A stretch of 11,349 nucleotides of DNA from Nitrospirota bacterium (lineage in GTDB: Bacteria; Nitrospirota; Nitrospiria; Nitrospirales; UBA8639). The notes under the pieces were generated by a model, which did not search any database, was not told the DNA's origin, and was given only the letters and a program-made list of their open reading frames with translations. Positions 1 to 6,911 of the stretch are shown here, in pieces. The stretch spans positions 1-11,349 of the forward strand of contig QIMB01000257.1 of NCBI GenBank assembly GCA_003233615.1, written 5' to 3'. The number at the start of each line of letters is the position of its first letter. The first letter of the stretch is position 1. The position numbers were made by a program, and so were the translations under genes.

Positions 1-12
1 TTTCTGTCGCAT
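1..12 (-). CDS. Start of an unidentified gene leaving the window
   Basis: An ATG at 12-10 on the minus strand is preceded by AAAGGAG at 27-21 with an 8-base gap, a textbook ribosome site. Only four codons (M-R-Q-K) lie inside the window, so the product cannot be named. It follows glyS and the small membrane protein on the same strand. In some bacteria ppdK (pyruvate phosphate dikinase) sits downstream of glyQS, which is a possible expectation here but is not shown by these four codons. Confidence 0.5.
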
Positions 13-248
13 GAATCGCTCTCCTTTATCCGACCAATATCTTTGGATAGAACTGAGATCTAGACCTCGCCAGCCAGAAATCCTGTCGCAGAAATGGCCC
101 TTCTGGCCAAAGGGATTTCCCCTGATTCGCCCGTAGCCATGCCCCTTCGCCCGACTGATGGCTCCATTGCCTAATTAAAACCTGTAATTGCTTGAGACGT
201 GTGAAAAAGAGGTGTGGTGATATCACAGCTGGTGAAAAGCCTCAACAC
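13..248. other. Intergenic gap, no convincing gene
   Basis: This gap separates the stop of the two-TM protein from the next minus-strand start. It holds a small perfect hairpin at 95-109 (TGGCC, 5-base loop, GGCCA), which competes with an alternative CCCTT/AAGGG pairing nearby, and a 10-base palindrome GTGATATCAC at 217-226. A 66-codon minus-strand frame (226-26) has no ribosome site and no recognisable features, so I do not call it a gene. Confidence 0.4.
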
Positions 249-743
249 TCATGTCGAACGATTGGGAACTGATTGAATATAAATTTTATATTTGGCAATT
301 AATTGGTGTTTTGTCCATATTCCACATAGCAGAACCACTATCGCAAAAATCATCAAAGCAATCAATCGATAGTTTTCGGTTGATTGGCCAGGAAAGTAAA
401 TATTACCGCTCGCTCCCATGGCCAACGCCTTCCCTGGATCCAGGACATGTATTTGGCCCGATATATCTGAAAAGTCTAACCATTCGGTACAGACTTTTGT
501 CAGCCCCTCCACTCCCTCTACTTTGGTCCATTGTATTCTGACACAATGACCATTCTCCGGATCATAGAGTTCCGGTTTGCCTAACGTCGATTCCAAGTCA
601 ACCCCACTGACCCATAACCCGAGAAACAACAACGCATTGCAGCCAACAATCAAACCAATGGTCACACAATGGGTAAAACGCCGTATCCGTCGAGACTCAT
701 CAGGATTGTTATGCTCACCATCCTGCCTTGAGCCATTATCCAA
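249..743 (-). CDS. Small two-TM membrane protein of unknown function
   Basis: A 164-aa protein that I do not recognise. It has a charged, cytoplasm-like N-terminus rich in Asp, Asn and Arg (1-24), a hydrophobic segment at about 25-47, a roughly 75-residue loop, and a second hydrophobic segment at about 125-144 followed by a basic tail. By the positive-inside rule the loop is probably outside the inner membrane; it carries Cys67 and Cys85, which could form a disulfide. The start is TTG at 743-741, inside the end of glyS, so the genes overlap by 8 nt. A GGGG stretch about 7 bases upstream could serve as ribosome site, and there is no in-frame ATG before the first TM segment. Translation is therefore probably coupled to glyS. 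The link to glycine-tRNA charging may be only positional. Confidence 0.65.
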   Translation of the reverse strand: MDNGSRQDGEHNNPDESRRIRRFTHCVTIGLIVGCNALLFLGLWVSGVDLESTLGKPELYDPENGHCVRIQWTKVEGVEGLTKVCTEWLDFSDISGQIHVLDPGKALAMGASGNIYFPGQSTENYRLIALMIFAIVVLLCGIWTKHQLIAKYKIYIQSVPNRST

Positions 744-2931
744 TCTCAGTCCCCGCCGATTGAATGCACGAAAAATCAGCCATATTCAGAAATAACCGGT
801 CAATAGCCGTGAGCAACGATAGCCTATTTTCACGAATGTGAGGCTCAGGATCATTGACCAAGACAGCTGCGAAAAAATCATCAATCGATGACTTGAATGT
901 CAATAAAATCTGGAGAGCACCAGCATACTCCTGTTTGGTGACGCAATCGGTCACATCCTGTTGAGCTGTTTCGAGTATGCGAAAAAGCTGATGCTCGGCA
1001 TCATGCTGAAAACGTTCGGGGAGCACCGAGGTGTCATGCCATGATTCTTTTTCGACAATTCGATGTGCACGCTTGAATCCGATCATGAGTGGTTCAAAAT
1101 CCAGCTGACTGACCATGACCTGTAAGGCTTGCGCTCGCACCAACAGATCTCCTACATCAACTGCATGCTTTGGCCGAACACTGAATACAGCCTCCATGAC
1201 ATCGTCCCGTAATCCCATCGTGTTCCGCCCATAAAATCGAAGCCGGTCAAGGATAAAGCCTATGATGTCAGCCGTCGTTTTTGGATCGTTCTGCCCCACA
1301 CCTTGCTTGGCTAGGATCTTGAGTATGTGCTCAAACACGTCAACCATATTTAGACGAAGAGCCGTCTCATGGATAATCCTGACAAGACCATAGGCTGCAC
1401 GACGTAACCCTAATGGATCTTCGGAACCAGATGGCGCCATCTTCACAGCAAAAAACGACGCGATGGAATCACATCGGTCAGCACAAGCCACCAGCTTACC
1501 TGGAAGACTCGTGGGCAAGTGATCATCCGGAAATCGAGGAAGGTACTGTTCTCCGATGGCTTGACAAACATTGTGCGGTTCCCCGTCATGCTGTGCATAT
1601 TCCTCGCCCATGACACCTTGCAAGTTTGGGAATTCGCCAACCATCCCGGTTGTCAGATCGGCTTTGGACAGCAAGGCCGCACGTTCACAAACATCCTTGA
1701 GATCATCTCGATCCAACGTCTTCGCCATCCACCCGACTAGATCCCGAACACGTTCCACCTTTTGACTCATCGTCCCCAACTTATGATGAAAGATGATTCC
1801 ATCTAGCGCAGAGACTCGCTCGTGGAGAGGCTGTTTTTCGTCTTCTTGAAAGAAATATTGCGCATCCTTGAGACGAGCCGACAGCACACGCTCATTCCCT
1901 TTGGTTATGAGTTTGGTATTGCCCCAAGGCATATTCGTGACGGCAATAAATTTTGGTAAAAGCTTGCCGTCTTTTCCGACGAGCGACAGAAACCCTTGGT
2001 GCTCTTTCATGGAGGAAATTAAGACGGACTTCGGCAACGCTAAAAATTCCTTCTGAAATGTTCCAAGAATGGAATGAGGATATTCGACCCCCCAGACCGC
2101 CTCTTCGATAAGCTCCTCGCAATTAACGGGATCAAGCTGACCTTTCGCTGATTTGACCAATGCAGCAATCTGTGCGGTAATTTTCACCCGCCGTTCATCA
2201 GGATCAACCAGCACACCAAGTTTCTTCATCATCGCCACATAGGTCGCCGCATTCGTCAGTGTTACGCCCTGTACGACCTTTTCACCTTTGGCTCGAAAGT
2301 AGCGATGGCCCCAGGTCACCTCACCCGAACGGATTCCCGCAAATTCTATCTTCAGGCCTTGGTTGCCCAATAACATCACCATCCATCGAATAGGGCGCGC
2401 AAACTTTGCTTGCGAGGCATTCCAGCGCATGGATTTTGGAAAGGTCAGTCTTGCCAAATACTGAGGAAAATTCGAGATGAGGACCTGCTTGGCAGATTGT
2501 CCGCGTTCGTGTTTTTTGGCAGCCAGATAGAGTCCTTTGGGGGTTTCCGTGATGGTAAGTTGTTCAACGGGCACACCTTGAGATTTGGCAAACCCCTGGG
2601 CAGCTTTCGTGTATGCACCCGATGCGTCAAACGAGGCCGATTTTGGCGGTCCAATCACTTCTTGTGTACGTGATGATTGCTTCGCTTGCAAACCATCAAC
2701 CAATAGAGCTAATCGCCTGGGTGTCCCAACCGTTCGTATTGTGTGATAACTCAGACGGCTCTCCTCGAAGAGCTGTTGCCCAAGAGCTAACACATCCTGA
2801 AGAACCTGAGGGAAAAACGTGGTAGGAATTTCTTCGGTGCCAATTTCTAACAAAAATGGCAAAGACGTGGCTGTGGGTTTTCGGAACGAAATGCCCTTGG
2901 ATTTAGTCTGTGTTTTTTTAAGTGCCGCCAT
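736..2931 (-). CDS. glyS: Glycine--tRNA ligase beta subunit
   Basis: Beta subunit of the bacterial alpha2beta2 glycyl-tRNA synthetase. It binds and positions tRNA-Gly while GlyQ makes glycyl-adenylate. The family opening FLLEIGTEEIP is at 26-36, followed by PRRLALL (71-77), MRW...FARPIRW (168-183), SARLKDAQYFF (351-361) and the HD-like core with KADLTTGMVGEFPNLQGVMG (423-442), QYLPRF (462-467) and DPLGLRRAAYG (505-515). An alpha-helical anticodon-binding (DALR-type) region occupies the last ~150 residues. At 731 aa it is somewhat longer than the usual ~690. Much of the excess is a basic 25-residue N-terminal extension ahead of the conserved start. No strong ribosome site precedes the ATG at 2931, so the true start could be slightly downstream. 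It lies about 250 bases downstream of glyQ on the same strand. Confidence 0.97.
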   Translation of the reverse strand: MAALKKTQTKSKGISFRKPTATSLPFLLEIGTEEIPTTFFPQVLQDVLALGQQLFEESRLSYHTIRTVGTPRRLALLVDGLQAKQSSRTQEVIGPPKSASFDASGAYTKAAQGFAKSQGVPVEQLTITETPKGLYLAAKKHERGQSAKQVLISNFPQYLARLTFPKSMRWNASQAKFARPIRWMVMLLGNQGLKIEFAGIRSGEVTWGHRYFRAKGEKVVQGVTLTNAATYVAMMKKLGVLVDPDERRVKITAQIAALVKSAKGQLDPVNCEELIEEAVWGVEYPHSILGTFQKEFLALPKSVLISSMKEHQGFLSLVGKDGKLLPKFIAVTNMPWGNTKLITKGNERVLSARLKDAQYFFQEDEKQPLHERVSALDGIIFHHKLGTMSQKVERVRDLVGWMAKTLDRDDLKDVCERAALLSKADLTTGMVGEFPNLQGVMGEEYAQHDGEPHNVCQAIGEQYLPRFPDDHLPTSLPGKLVACADRCDSIASFFAVKMAPSGSEDPLGLRRAAYGLVRIIHETALRLNMVDVFEHILKILAKQGVGQNDPKTTADIIGFILDRLRFYGRNTMGLRDDVMEAVFSVRPKHAVDVGDLLVRAQALQVMVSQLDFEPLMIGFKRAHRIVEKESWHDTSVLPERFQHDAEHQLFRILETAQQDVTDCVTKQEYAGALQILLTFKSSIDDFFAAVLVNDPEPHIRENRLSLLTAIDRLFLNMADFSCIQSAGTEIG

Positions 2932-3070
2932 ACAATACCAGGCTTCAAGAATCGAAACTATAGAAAATACTGTTGCAACTATTCAGCACATCAAGCCCAG
3001 ATTCTTCACACCGAGCCTTCTCCCTACCGTATCGTGCGCTCCACAACATTGTCCCCTCGAGATTGTGAGA

Positions 3071-3104
3071 CCCTTCGACTCTGCTCAGGGCAAGCTCGGC
3101 GAAG
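3071..3104. repeat. REP-like short dispersed repeat
   Basis: The sequence begins CCCTTCGACTCTGCTCAGGG and ends CGAAG. CTTCG at 3073-3077 can pair with CGAAG at 3100-3104, and CCCT with AGGG. From memory, this closely resembles a short repeat scattered through many environmental bacterial genomes (core CCTTCGAC...GCTCAGGGC), whose spurious translations read SGQA or DSAQGK, as they do here. The nearby CACTCAGAATGACA (3153-3166) resembles the tail often seen in such repeats. Confidence 0.6.
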
Positions 3105-3118
3105 CATGTCGCTCAACC

Positions 3119-3150
3119 ATGAAGATCGCGGGCTTGGTACAGATCTTCAT
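3119..3150. repeat. 9-bp perfect hairpin in the glyQ-glyS spacer
   Basis: ATGAAGATC at 3119-3127 and GATCTTCAT at 3142-3150 form a perfect 9-bp stem around a 14-base loop. It lies 3' of glyQ and 5' of glyS, so it could modulate the glyQ:glyS message ratio or protect the upstream message. There is no T-run, so a simple intrinsic terminator is unlikely. Confidence 0.5.
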
Positions 3151-3182
3151 TGCACTCAGAATGACAAGATTGTGCTGAATGG

Positions 3183-4163
3183 TTACATACCGCGTACCAT
3201 TTTTTTTCGTATTGTCTTGTTAGAGGTCGGAACATTCTGATGTAACAAAGGAAAGCCTAAGCGCTCACGCTGATCGTAATACGCTTGAGCACACTTTCTC
3301 GCCAAATTGCGAACACGGCCAATATATCCTGTGCGCTGGGCAACACTAATAGCCCCTCGTGCATCCAAGACATTAAAAAAATGTGAGCATTTCATACAAC
3401 AATCATAGGCGGGAAGCACTAAGCCTCGTGGATGTTCGAGTAATTGCTGGCATTCTTGTTCGTAGCGATCAAAGGAAGTCTGAAGCATATCAACATCTGC
3501 GGTTTCGAAATTATAGATCGACCATTGTATTTCCGACTCGTGATACAACTCGCCATACCGAACACCCTCTGTCCATGCTAAATCATAGACAGTATCGACC
3601 TCTTGTAAAAACATCGCGATCCGCTCGAGTCCATACGTGAGTTCCACTGTGACAGGATTCATTTCCAAGCTGCCCACTTCTTGAAAATATGTAAATTGGG
3701 TAATTTCCATGCCATCCAAACGAACTTCCCAACCCAGACCCCAGGCTCCTAACGTGGGAGATTCCCAATCATCTTGAAGAAATTGAATATCATGTTGATA
3801 GGGATCCAGCCCTAAATGTGCGAGGCTTTGTAAGTAGAGATCTTGCGGATCGGCAGGGGCAGGTTTTAAGACAACTTGATACTGAAAGTAATGTTGGAGC
3901 CGGTTGGGATTCTCTCCATACCGGCCATCAGTCGGCCGTCGACAGGGTTCGATATAGGCTGCACGCCACGGCTCGGGACCAATCGCACGCAAAAAGGTGG
4001 CCGGGTTAAATGTTCCCGCACCCTTTTCTGTATCATAGGGCTGTGTGAGGATGCAGTTGTGGGATTTCCAAAACTGGTGGAGGGTAAGAATAATCTCTTG
4101 AAAGGTCACAACGCTCGACTTTATGGCAGAAGCCGCCTGATCACCAGCAACTGCTCCTCTCAT
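3183..4163 (-). CDS. glyQ: Glycine--tRNA ligase alpha subunit
   Basis: Catalytic alpha subunit of the alpha2beta2 glycyl-tRNA synthetase, a class II aminoacyl-tRNA synthetase that activates glycine with ATP in the cytoplasm. Class II motif 2 is RRPTDGRYGENPNRLQHYF (75-93). WESPTLGAWGLGWEV (133-147) and MEITQFTYFQEVG (152-164) are family signatures, and motif 3 is TYGLERIAM (176-184). At 326 aa it slightly exceeds the usual ~300. The first ~18 residues precede the conserved start (TFQEIILTL, 20-28), and an in-frame GTG at codon 19 matches the usual N-terminus. Neither start has a clear ribosome site; I keep the ATG. First gene of the glyQ-glyS-membrane protein run, with a candidate promoter about 65 bases upstream. 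I see no T-box leader. Confidence 0.97.
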   Translation of the reverse strand: MRGAVAGDQAASAIKSSVVTFQEIILTLHQFWKSHNCILTQPYDTEKGAGTFNPATFLRAIGPEPWRAAYIEPCRRPTDGRYGENPNRLQHYFQYQVVLKPAPADPQDLYLQSLAHLGLDPYQHDIQFLQDDWESPTLGAWGLGWEVRLDGMEITQFTYFQEVGSLEMNPVTVELTYGLERIAMFLQEVDTVYDLAWTEGVRYGELYHESEIQWSIYNFETADVDMLQTSFDRYEQECQQLLEHPRGLVLPAYDCCMKCSHFFNVLDARGAISVAQRTGYIGRVRNLARKCAQAYYDQRERLGFPLLHQNVPTSNKTIRKKMVRGM

Positions 4164-4225
4164 GTACTGATAATATCATTAAATGCGAAGCTGAATGTGC
4201 GCACTTGAAGCACCCTAAGTTTTTG

Positions 4226-4254
4226 ACCCTAGCAATACCCCTCTGACCAGTCAA
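4226..4254 (-). promoter_or_regulatory. Candidate promoter for glyQ
   Basis: On the minus strand TTGACT (4254-4249) is followed after 17 bases by TAGGGT (4231-4226), itself preceded by TG one base upstream (extended -10 form, TGCTAGGGT). The -35 is near consensus and the -10 is weak but extended. It lies about 65 bases before the glyQ start. Seen by eye only. Confidence 0.4.
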
Positions 4255-4321
4255 GATTACTGTATTGGGTTTGGATATGCTGTCATCTGAAAAAAAATAT
4301 TGATGCGAAACGCTCTCCACC

Positions 4322-4351
4322 TTGTGTTTCATAGTCTCACTCAAGTATATT
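4322..4351 (+). promoter_or_regulatory. Candidate promoter for the lipoprotein gene
   Basis: TTGTGT (4322-4327), an 18-base spacer, then TATATT (4346-4351). The -10 box is a 5/6 match to consensus and the -35 shares only the TTG. It sits about 40 bases before the ATG at 4390, which leaves room for the strong GAGGAGGGG ribosome site. Confidence 0.35.
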
Positions 4352-4389
4352 TGTTTCCTTGTGTATCTATTGAGGAGGGGCGGAACCAC

Positions 4390-4701
4390 ATGAAACCATT
4401 AGCTCAACTGTTCCTATGGACAACCATCATCCTTGCAACCTTAACCATGGGATGCGCCGAGATGACTGGCAGTTCACCTGCAGGAACTGGATCGACAACT
4501 CCTTCAGCATCAAGTGCTGAAACCAGCGCGGTGACCACAGGACCTCAACGAGTGTCTCAAGGAACACAAGGTGACACCGTAGACGCCTGCATGGCCCGCA
4601 TTCCAAGTGATGCCTCTGCAGGCCAACGCATGTTCGCAGAAGGAACATGTCAGCGTGATGCGGCCAACCGCACCTCAATCCTGGCAGTTCCTGGTCAATA
4701 A
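4390..4701 (+). CDS. Small probable lipoprotein of unknown function
   Basis: A 103-aa protein. I chose the ATG at 4390 because GAGGAGGGG lies just upstream; an upstream in-frame ATG at 4300 would spoil the signal peptide. The N-terminus is a lipoprotein-type signal: Lys2, a hydrophobic core (5-18), then TMGC with Cys22 as the probable lipidated residue. The lipobox is not canonical (Thr at -3, Met at -2). After Cys22 comes a low-complexity linker rich in Ser, Thr, Ala and Gly (26-62), then a compact Cys-containing tail (Cys67, Cys87) beginning DACMARIP and containing AEGTCQRD. The linker probably spaces the tail from the membrane. I do not recognise the family. It has its own candidate promoter and downstream hairpin, so it is probably monocistronic. 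Confidence 0.8.
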   Translation: MKPLAQLFLWTTIILATLTMGCAEMTGSSPAGTGSTTPSASSAETSAVTTGPQRVSQGTQGDTVDACMARIPSDASAGQRMFAEGTCQRDAANRTSILAVPGQ

Positions 4702-4721
4702 TCAAGCATTGATCCTCTCAC

Positions 4722-4767
4722 GTTCGCTGGCCAACAGGTTGCCAGCGAACATGACGTTTCTCCCTTC
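4722..4767 (+). terminator. Probable terminator after the lipoprotein gene
   Basis: GTTCGCTGGC (4722-4731) and GCCAGCGAAC (4741-4750) make a perfect 10-bp, GC-rich stem with a 9-base loop, 20 bases after the lipoprotein stop. The downstream tract (TTTCTCCCTT, 4757-4766) is pyrimidine-rich but not a clean T-run, so termination may be partial. Confidence 0.6.
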
Positions 4768-4866
4768 CCATACACAGCCGCTAGTAGCTTATTTGGTGTG
4801 GCGGCGAGGCATTTGTCTCAACCCGAATCGTACTCTTTTCCTTACTACGGTTGGATAGGCAAGGGC

Positions 4867-5796
4867 ATGGGCTCCTCTATTATTATCAAAGACATTCAAC
4901 TCAATGCGTTCTGTGGAGTCACGGAAGCTGAGCGGTCCCAGCCTCAACCCATTATTGTAAACCTTACCGTACGATGCCCGAATGAATCTGCTTTCCAGAG
5001 CGACCAGCTTTCCGACACCATAGATTATGCGGCCATCACACAATGCATACGAGACATTGGCGAAAATCAAAGGTATTCCCTTCTCGAAAAACTGACTGAA
5101 GACCTTTGCCAAGCACTATTTCAGCAATTCCCACTGTCGCACCTAAAAATATGGGTCAGAAAAATTCGTGCCCCCATACAAGATTTTTCAGGCTCCGTGG
5201 GGATACGATTGATACGATCACGACAAGAAATTCTCCAAGCCAAACATGGCCATCCTTCTCCTTTTTTAATGGCCAAACTCGCCAGACTGTCTCGAGGCAA
5301 GGCGTTAGATGTCGCCACAGGGCAAGGTCGCCATGCATATTTTCTTGCCACACAAGGCTTTTCCGTTCATGGGATTGACCGCAATCGGAACGCATTGGCA
5401 TTCCTTGATGCGCAAGCCCAAGAGACAGGCAGGCTTCCCATCACGACCGAATATATCGATTTAGAGAGTGATGACCTAAATCCTCCAGACCTGGGAACGG
5501 AAACCTACGATGTTATTCTGGTATTCTTTTATCTCTACCGTCCGATTTTTCCTCAATTGATGAAAGCATTGAAACCGGGAGGCGTGATTCTGTACGAAAC
5601 GTTCCTTCTTGAGAACCATATTCAACGACACCATCCACGCCGAAAAGAATTCTGCCTTGAATCAAACGAATTACTTGCTCTTCTTCACGATTTCCAGATT
5701 CTGCATTACGATGAAGGTGATCATCAAGGATCCTCTCAAGCAGATCGCGCCTTTACTGCACGCCTCTTAGCTCGCAAACCGATGAAGGAGAAGTAA
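4867..5796 (+). CDS. folB: Dihydroneopterin aldolase fused to a SAM methyltransferase
   Basis: Residues 1 to ~117 are FolB, which cleaves 7,8-dihydroneopterin to 6-hydroxymethyl-dihydropterin and glycolaldehyde in folate synthesis. Relative to E. coli FolB, Glu22 (in GVTEAE), Tyr54 (DYAAI), Glu74 (LLEKL) and Lys99 (RKIRAP) are in place, so the domain looks active. Residues ~130-309 are a class I SAM methyltransferase of TehB-like type: motif I ALDVATGQGRHAYFLA (146-161), GIDRN with the ribose-binding Asp171, DVILVFFYLYRP (215-226), KPGGVILYETF (236-246) and a LESNELLALL helix region. I chose the ATG at 4867 over the GTG at 4798 because FolB numbering then fits the family exactly and the extra 23 residues resemble nothing. 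The 309-aa frame is unbroken through the junction. The methyltransferase substrate is unknown. Confidence 0.88.
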   Translation: MGSSIIIKDIQLNAFCGVTEAERSQPQPIIVNLTVRCPNESAFQSDQLSDTIDYAAITQCIRDIGENQRYSLLEKLTEDLCQALFQQFPLSHLKIWVRKIRAPIQDFSGSVGIRLIRSRQEILQAKHGHPSPFLMAKLARLSRGKALDVATGQGRHAYFLATQGFSVHGIDRNRNALAFLDAQAQETGRLPITTEYIDLESDDLNPPDLGTETYDVILVFFYLYRPIFPQLMKALKPGGVILYETFLLENHIQRHHPRRKEFCLESNELLALLHDFQILHYDEGDHQGSSQADRAFTARLLARKPMKEK

Positions 5797-5934
5797 AAAG
5801 TGAGATATGAGATGCTTGAGAGAAGAGAATGCAAGCCCTGGAATGACGTGAGAAGCCATGTAAGTAGAAACGGTCGTGGTATTCTGCTTGTTGACGCTGC
5901 AGTCTTCACGTTCCACTTCTACCTTCTCACTTTT
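5796..5934. repeat. Imperfect fold-back after folB-MTase
   Basis: AAAAGTGAGA (5796-5805) and TCTCACTTTT (5925-5934) are perfect 10-base inverse arms. The left arm begins on the last base of the folB-MTase TAA stop. Weaker inverse matches occur inside, for example ACGTGA at 5846-5851 against TCACGT at 5906-5911, and GAAGA...TGCA on the left against TGCAGTCTTC (5898-5907). The bases from 5904 to 5945 also read as a loose run of TTCAC/TTCTCAC-type units. No gene is evident in this 216-base gap. Confidence 0.45.
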
Positions 5935-6012
5935 ATCTTCATTCACTTCAGCTCTATCAATCCTCGTCATGATCACTAATTTCCTCCAACCTTCTAGACA
6001 CTTCCGAGGAAT

Positions 6013-6858
6013 ATGAGCCGTATTGACCTTCATACCCACACCACATTTTCGGATGGAAGTTTCTCACCGACCGAATTGATAGACCTCGCTGACCAAAAAG
6101 GCCTGGATATTCTGGCCATTACCGATCATGACACCACAGAGGGCTTACCTGAAGCGCTGAAAGCGGCAAAAAACCTTTCTCTGGAATTGATTCCTGGCAT
6201 TGAGTTAAGTGCACAGTTTCACAATCGGGAAATGCATATCCTGGGCTATTTTATCAATCTGAATGACTCTCAATTTCAAGCGAGACTGGAAGCCCTTCGT
6301 TCAACACGAATCGAACGCATTCACCATATACTGGATCGCCTGCATTCGCTGGGGATGGATATTCCCCTCAAAGACGTCGAACACGTCTCCGGAATTGGCA
6401 CGATAGGTCGTCCTCATATTGCCCAAGTGCTCATAGCCAAGGGGTATGTCACAAGTATGAAAGACGCATTTGAACAATTCCTGGGGTCACGTGGGAAAGC
6501 CTATGTTCAACGTGTCGTCCCTGAAGCGCATGAAATTATCGCATGGATTACCGAAGCCGGTGGCATCCCTGTCCTCGCTCACCCGTATTGGGAAGGGTTC
6601 AACAAAGAAGAGAGCGCCACTGCTTGCCAAACCTTAGTCGCACAAGGCTTACAGGGCCTTGAGGTGTTTTATGGCACCTTTTCGGCACGACACATTTCTT
6701 TCAATCTGGGTTTAGCGCGACGTTTTGATTTACTGATGACGGGAGGCAGTGATTTTCACGGGACATTGAAACCAGGCATTACCCTTGGAAAAGGACGAGG
6801 TTCGTTGCACGTCCCATCAAAAGTTGTAGAACGTTTACGCATTGCGGCAGGATTTTGA
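6013..6858 (+). CDS. trpH: PHP-domain phosphoesterase/nuclease (RNase AM/TrpH/YciV type)
   Basis: A 281-aa metal-dependent PHP phosphoesterase, the usual family length. Metal ligands are visible: DLHTHTTFSDG (His7, His9, Asp14), ITDHDT (Asp38, His39, Asp40), GIELS (Glu64), MHILGY (His75), GRPHIA (His135), LAHPY (His190) and GSDFHG (Asp247, His249). GRPH and the insertion between the first and second metal-ligand groups are typical of the YciV/TrpH group. That group includes the E. coli 5'-3' RNase AM that trims rRNA 5' ends, and enzymes removing the 3' phosphate from 3',5'-nucleoside bisphosphates. Which activity applies here cannot be read from sequence. The ATG at 6013 follows GAGGA closely. 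It lies 216 bases after folB-MTase on the same strand and converges on the next gene. Confidence 0.92.
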   Translation: MSRIDLHTHTTFSDGSFSPTELIDLADQKGLDILAITDHDTTEGLPEALKAAKNLSLELIPGIELSAQFHNREMHILGYFINLNDSQFQARLEALRSTRIERIHHILDRLHSLGMDIPLKDVEHVSGIGTIGRPHIAQVLIAKGYVTSMKDAFEQFLGSRGKAYVQRVVPEAHEIIAWITEAGGIPVLAHPYWEGFNKEESATACQTLVAQGLQGLEVFYGTFSARHISFNLGLARRFDLLMTGGSDFHGTLKPGITLGKGRGSLHVPSKVVERLRIAAGF

Positions 6859-6861
6859 TTC

Positions 6862-6899
6862 ATGAAACAGGTCAAGACGAGCAAGTCTACCTATTTCAT
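6862..6899. terminator. Hairpin between two convergent genes
   Basis: ATGAAA (6862-6867), AGGT (6869-6872) and AGAC (6875-6878) pair with GTCT (6885-6888), ACCT (6889-6892) and TTTCAT (6894-6899). This gives a 14-bp broken stem with a 6-base loop. It fills most of the 53-base gap between the PHP gene and the oppositely oriented 337-aa gene, where a bidirectional 3' structure is expected. Neither side has a strong T-run. Confidence 0.5.
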
Positions 6900-6911
6900 A
6901 TGCATGAGACA

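Larger units (their letters stand above)
2932..3182. other. Structured glyQ-glyS spacer
   Basis: A 251-base gap is unusual between glyQ and glyS, which are commonly close together. It contains no credible gene. It is mostly filled by an imperfect fold-back with a REP-like repeat and a separate 9-bp hairpin, listed as individual entries. If glyQ and glyS are co-transcribed, all of this would sit in the message between the two cistrons. Confidence 0.6.
2975..3186. repeat. Imperfect fold-back between glyQ and glyS
   Basis: ATTCAGCACA at 2981-2990 is the exact inverse of TGTGCTGAAT at 3171-3180. Four of the six next outer bases also pair, which takes the arms to 2975 and 3186, so the right arm includes the TAA stop of glyQ (3185-3183). 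Further in, CAAGCCC at 2992-2998 and the bases after it pair with the segment 3111-3136. The right arm also carries its own hairpin (3119-3150). It may be a decayed mobile element or an RNA structure in the glyQ-glyS message. Confidence 0.55.

Noticed and set aside
26..226. 66-codon minus-strand frame after the two-TM gene
   Set aside because: No ribosome site, no recognisable features, and it overlaps local hairpins; a chance frame is the simpler reading.
217..226. GTGATATCAC palindrome as a CRP-type operator
   Set aside because: The flanking TGTG...CACA spacing is 15 bases, not the 16 of a CRP site, and it is not placed before a clear promoter.
3034..3240. Plus-strand frame containing LRLCSGQA
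   Set aside because: This is the typical false translation of a REP-like repeat, and it runs antisense into glyQ.
4164..4330. Possible T-box leader for glyQS
   Set aside because: I looked for the conserved AGGGTGG-type antiterminator core on the minus strand and did not find it.
4141..4389. 82-codon minus-strand frame upstream of glyQ
   Set aside because: It overlaps the glyQ start and the candidate promoter and has no protein-like features.
4798..4866. GTG start extending FolB by 23 residues
   Set aside because: The extension matches nothing, and with the ATG at 4867 the catalytic residues fall at the numbering expected for FolB.
5767..6039. 90-codon minus-strand frame in the folB-PHP gap
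   Set aside because: It lies antisense to two real genes and the fold-back, with low-complexity composition and no ribosome site.
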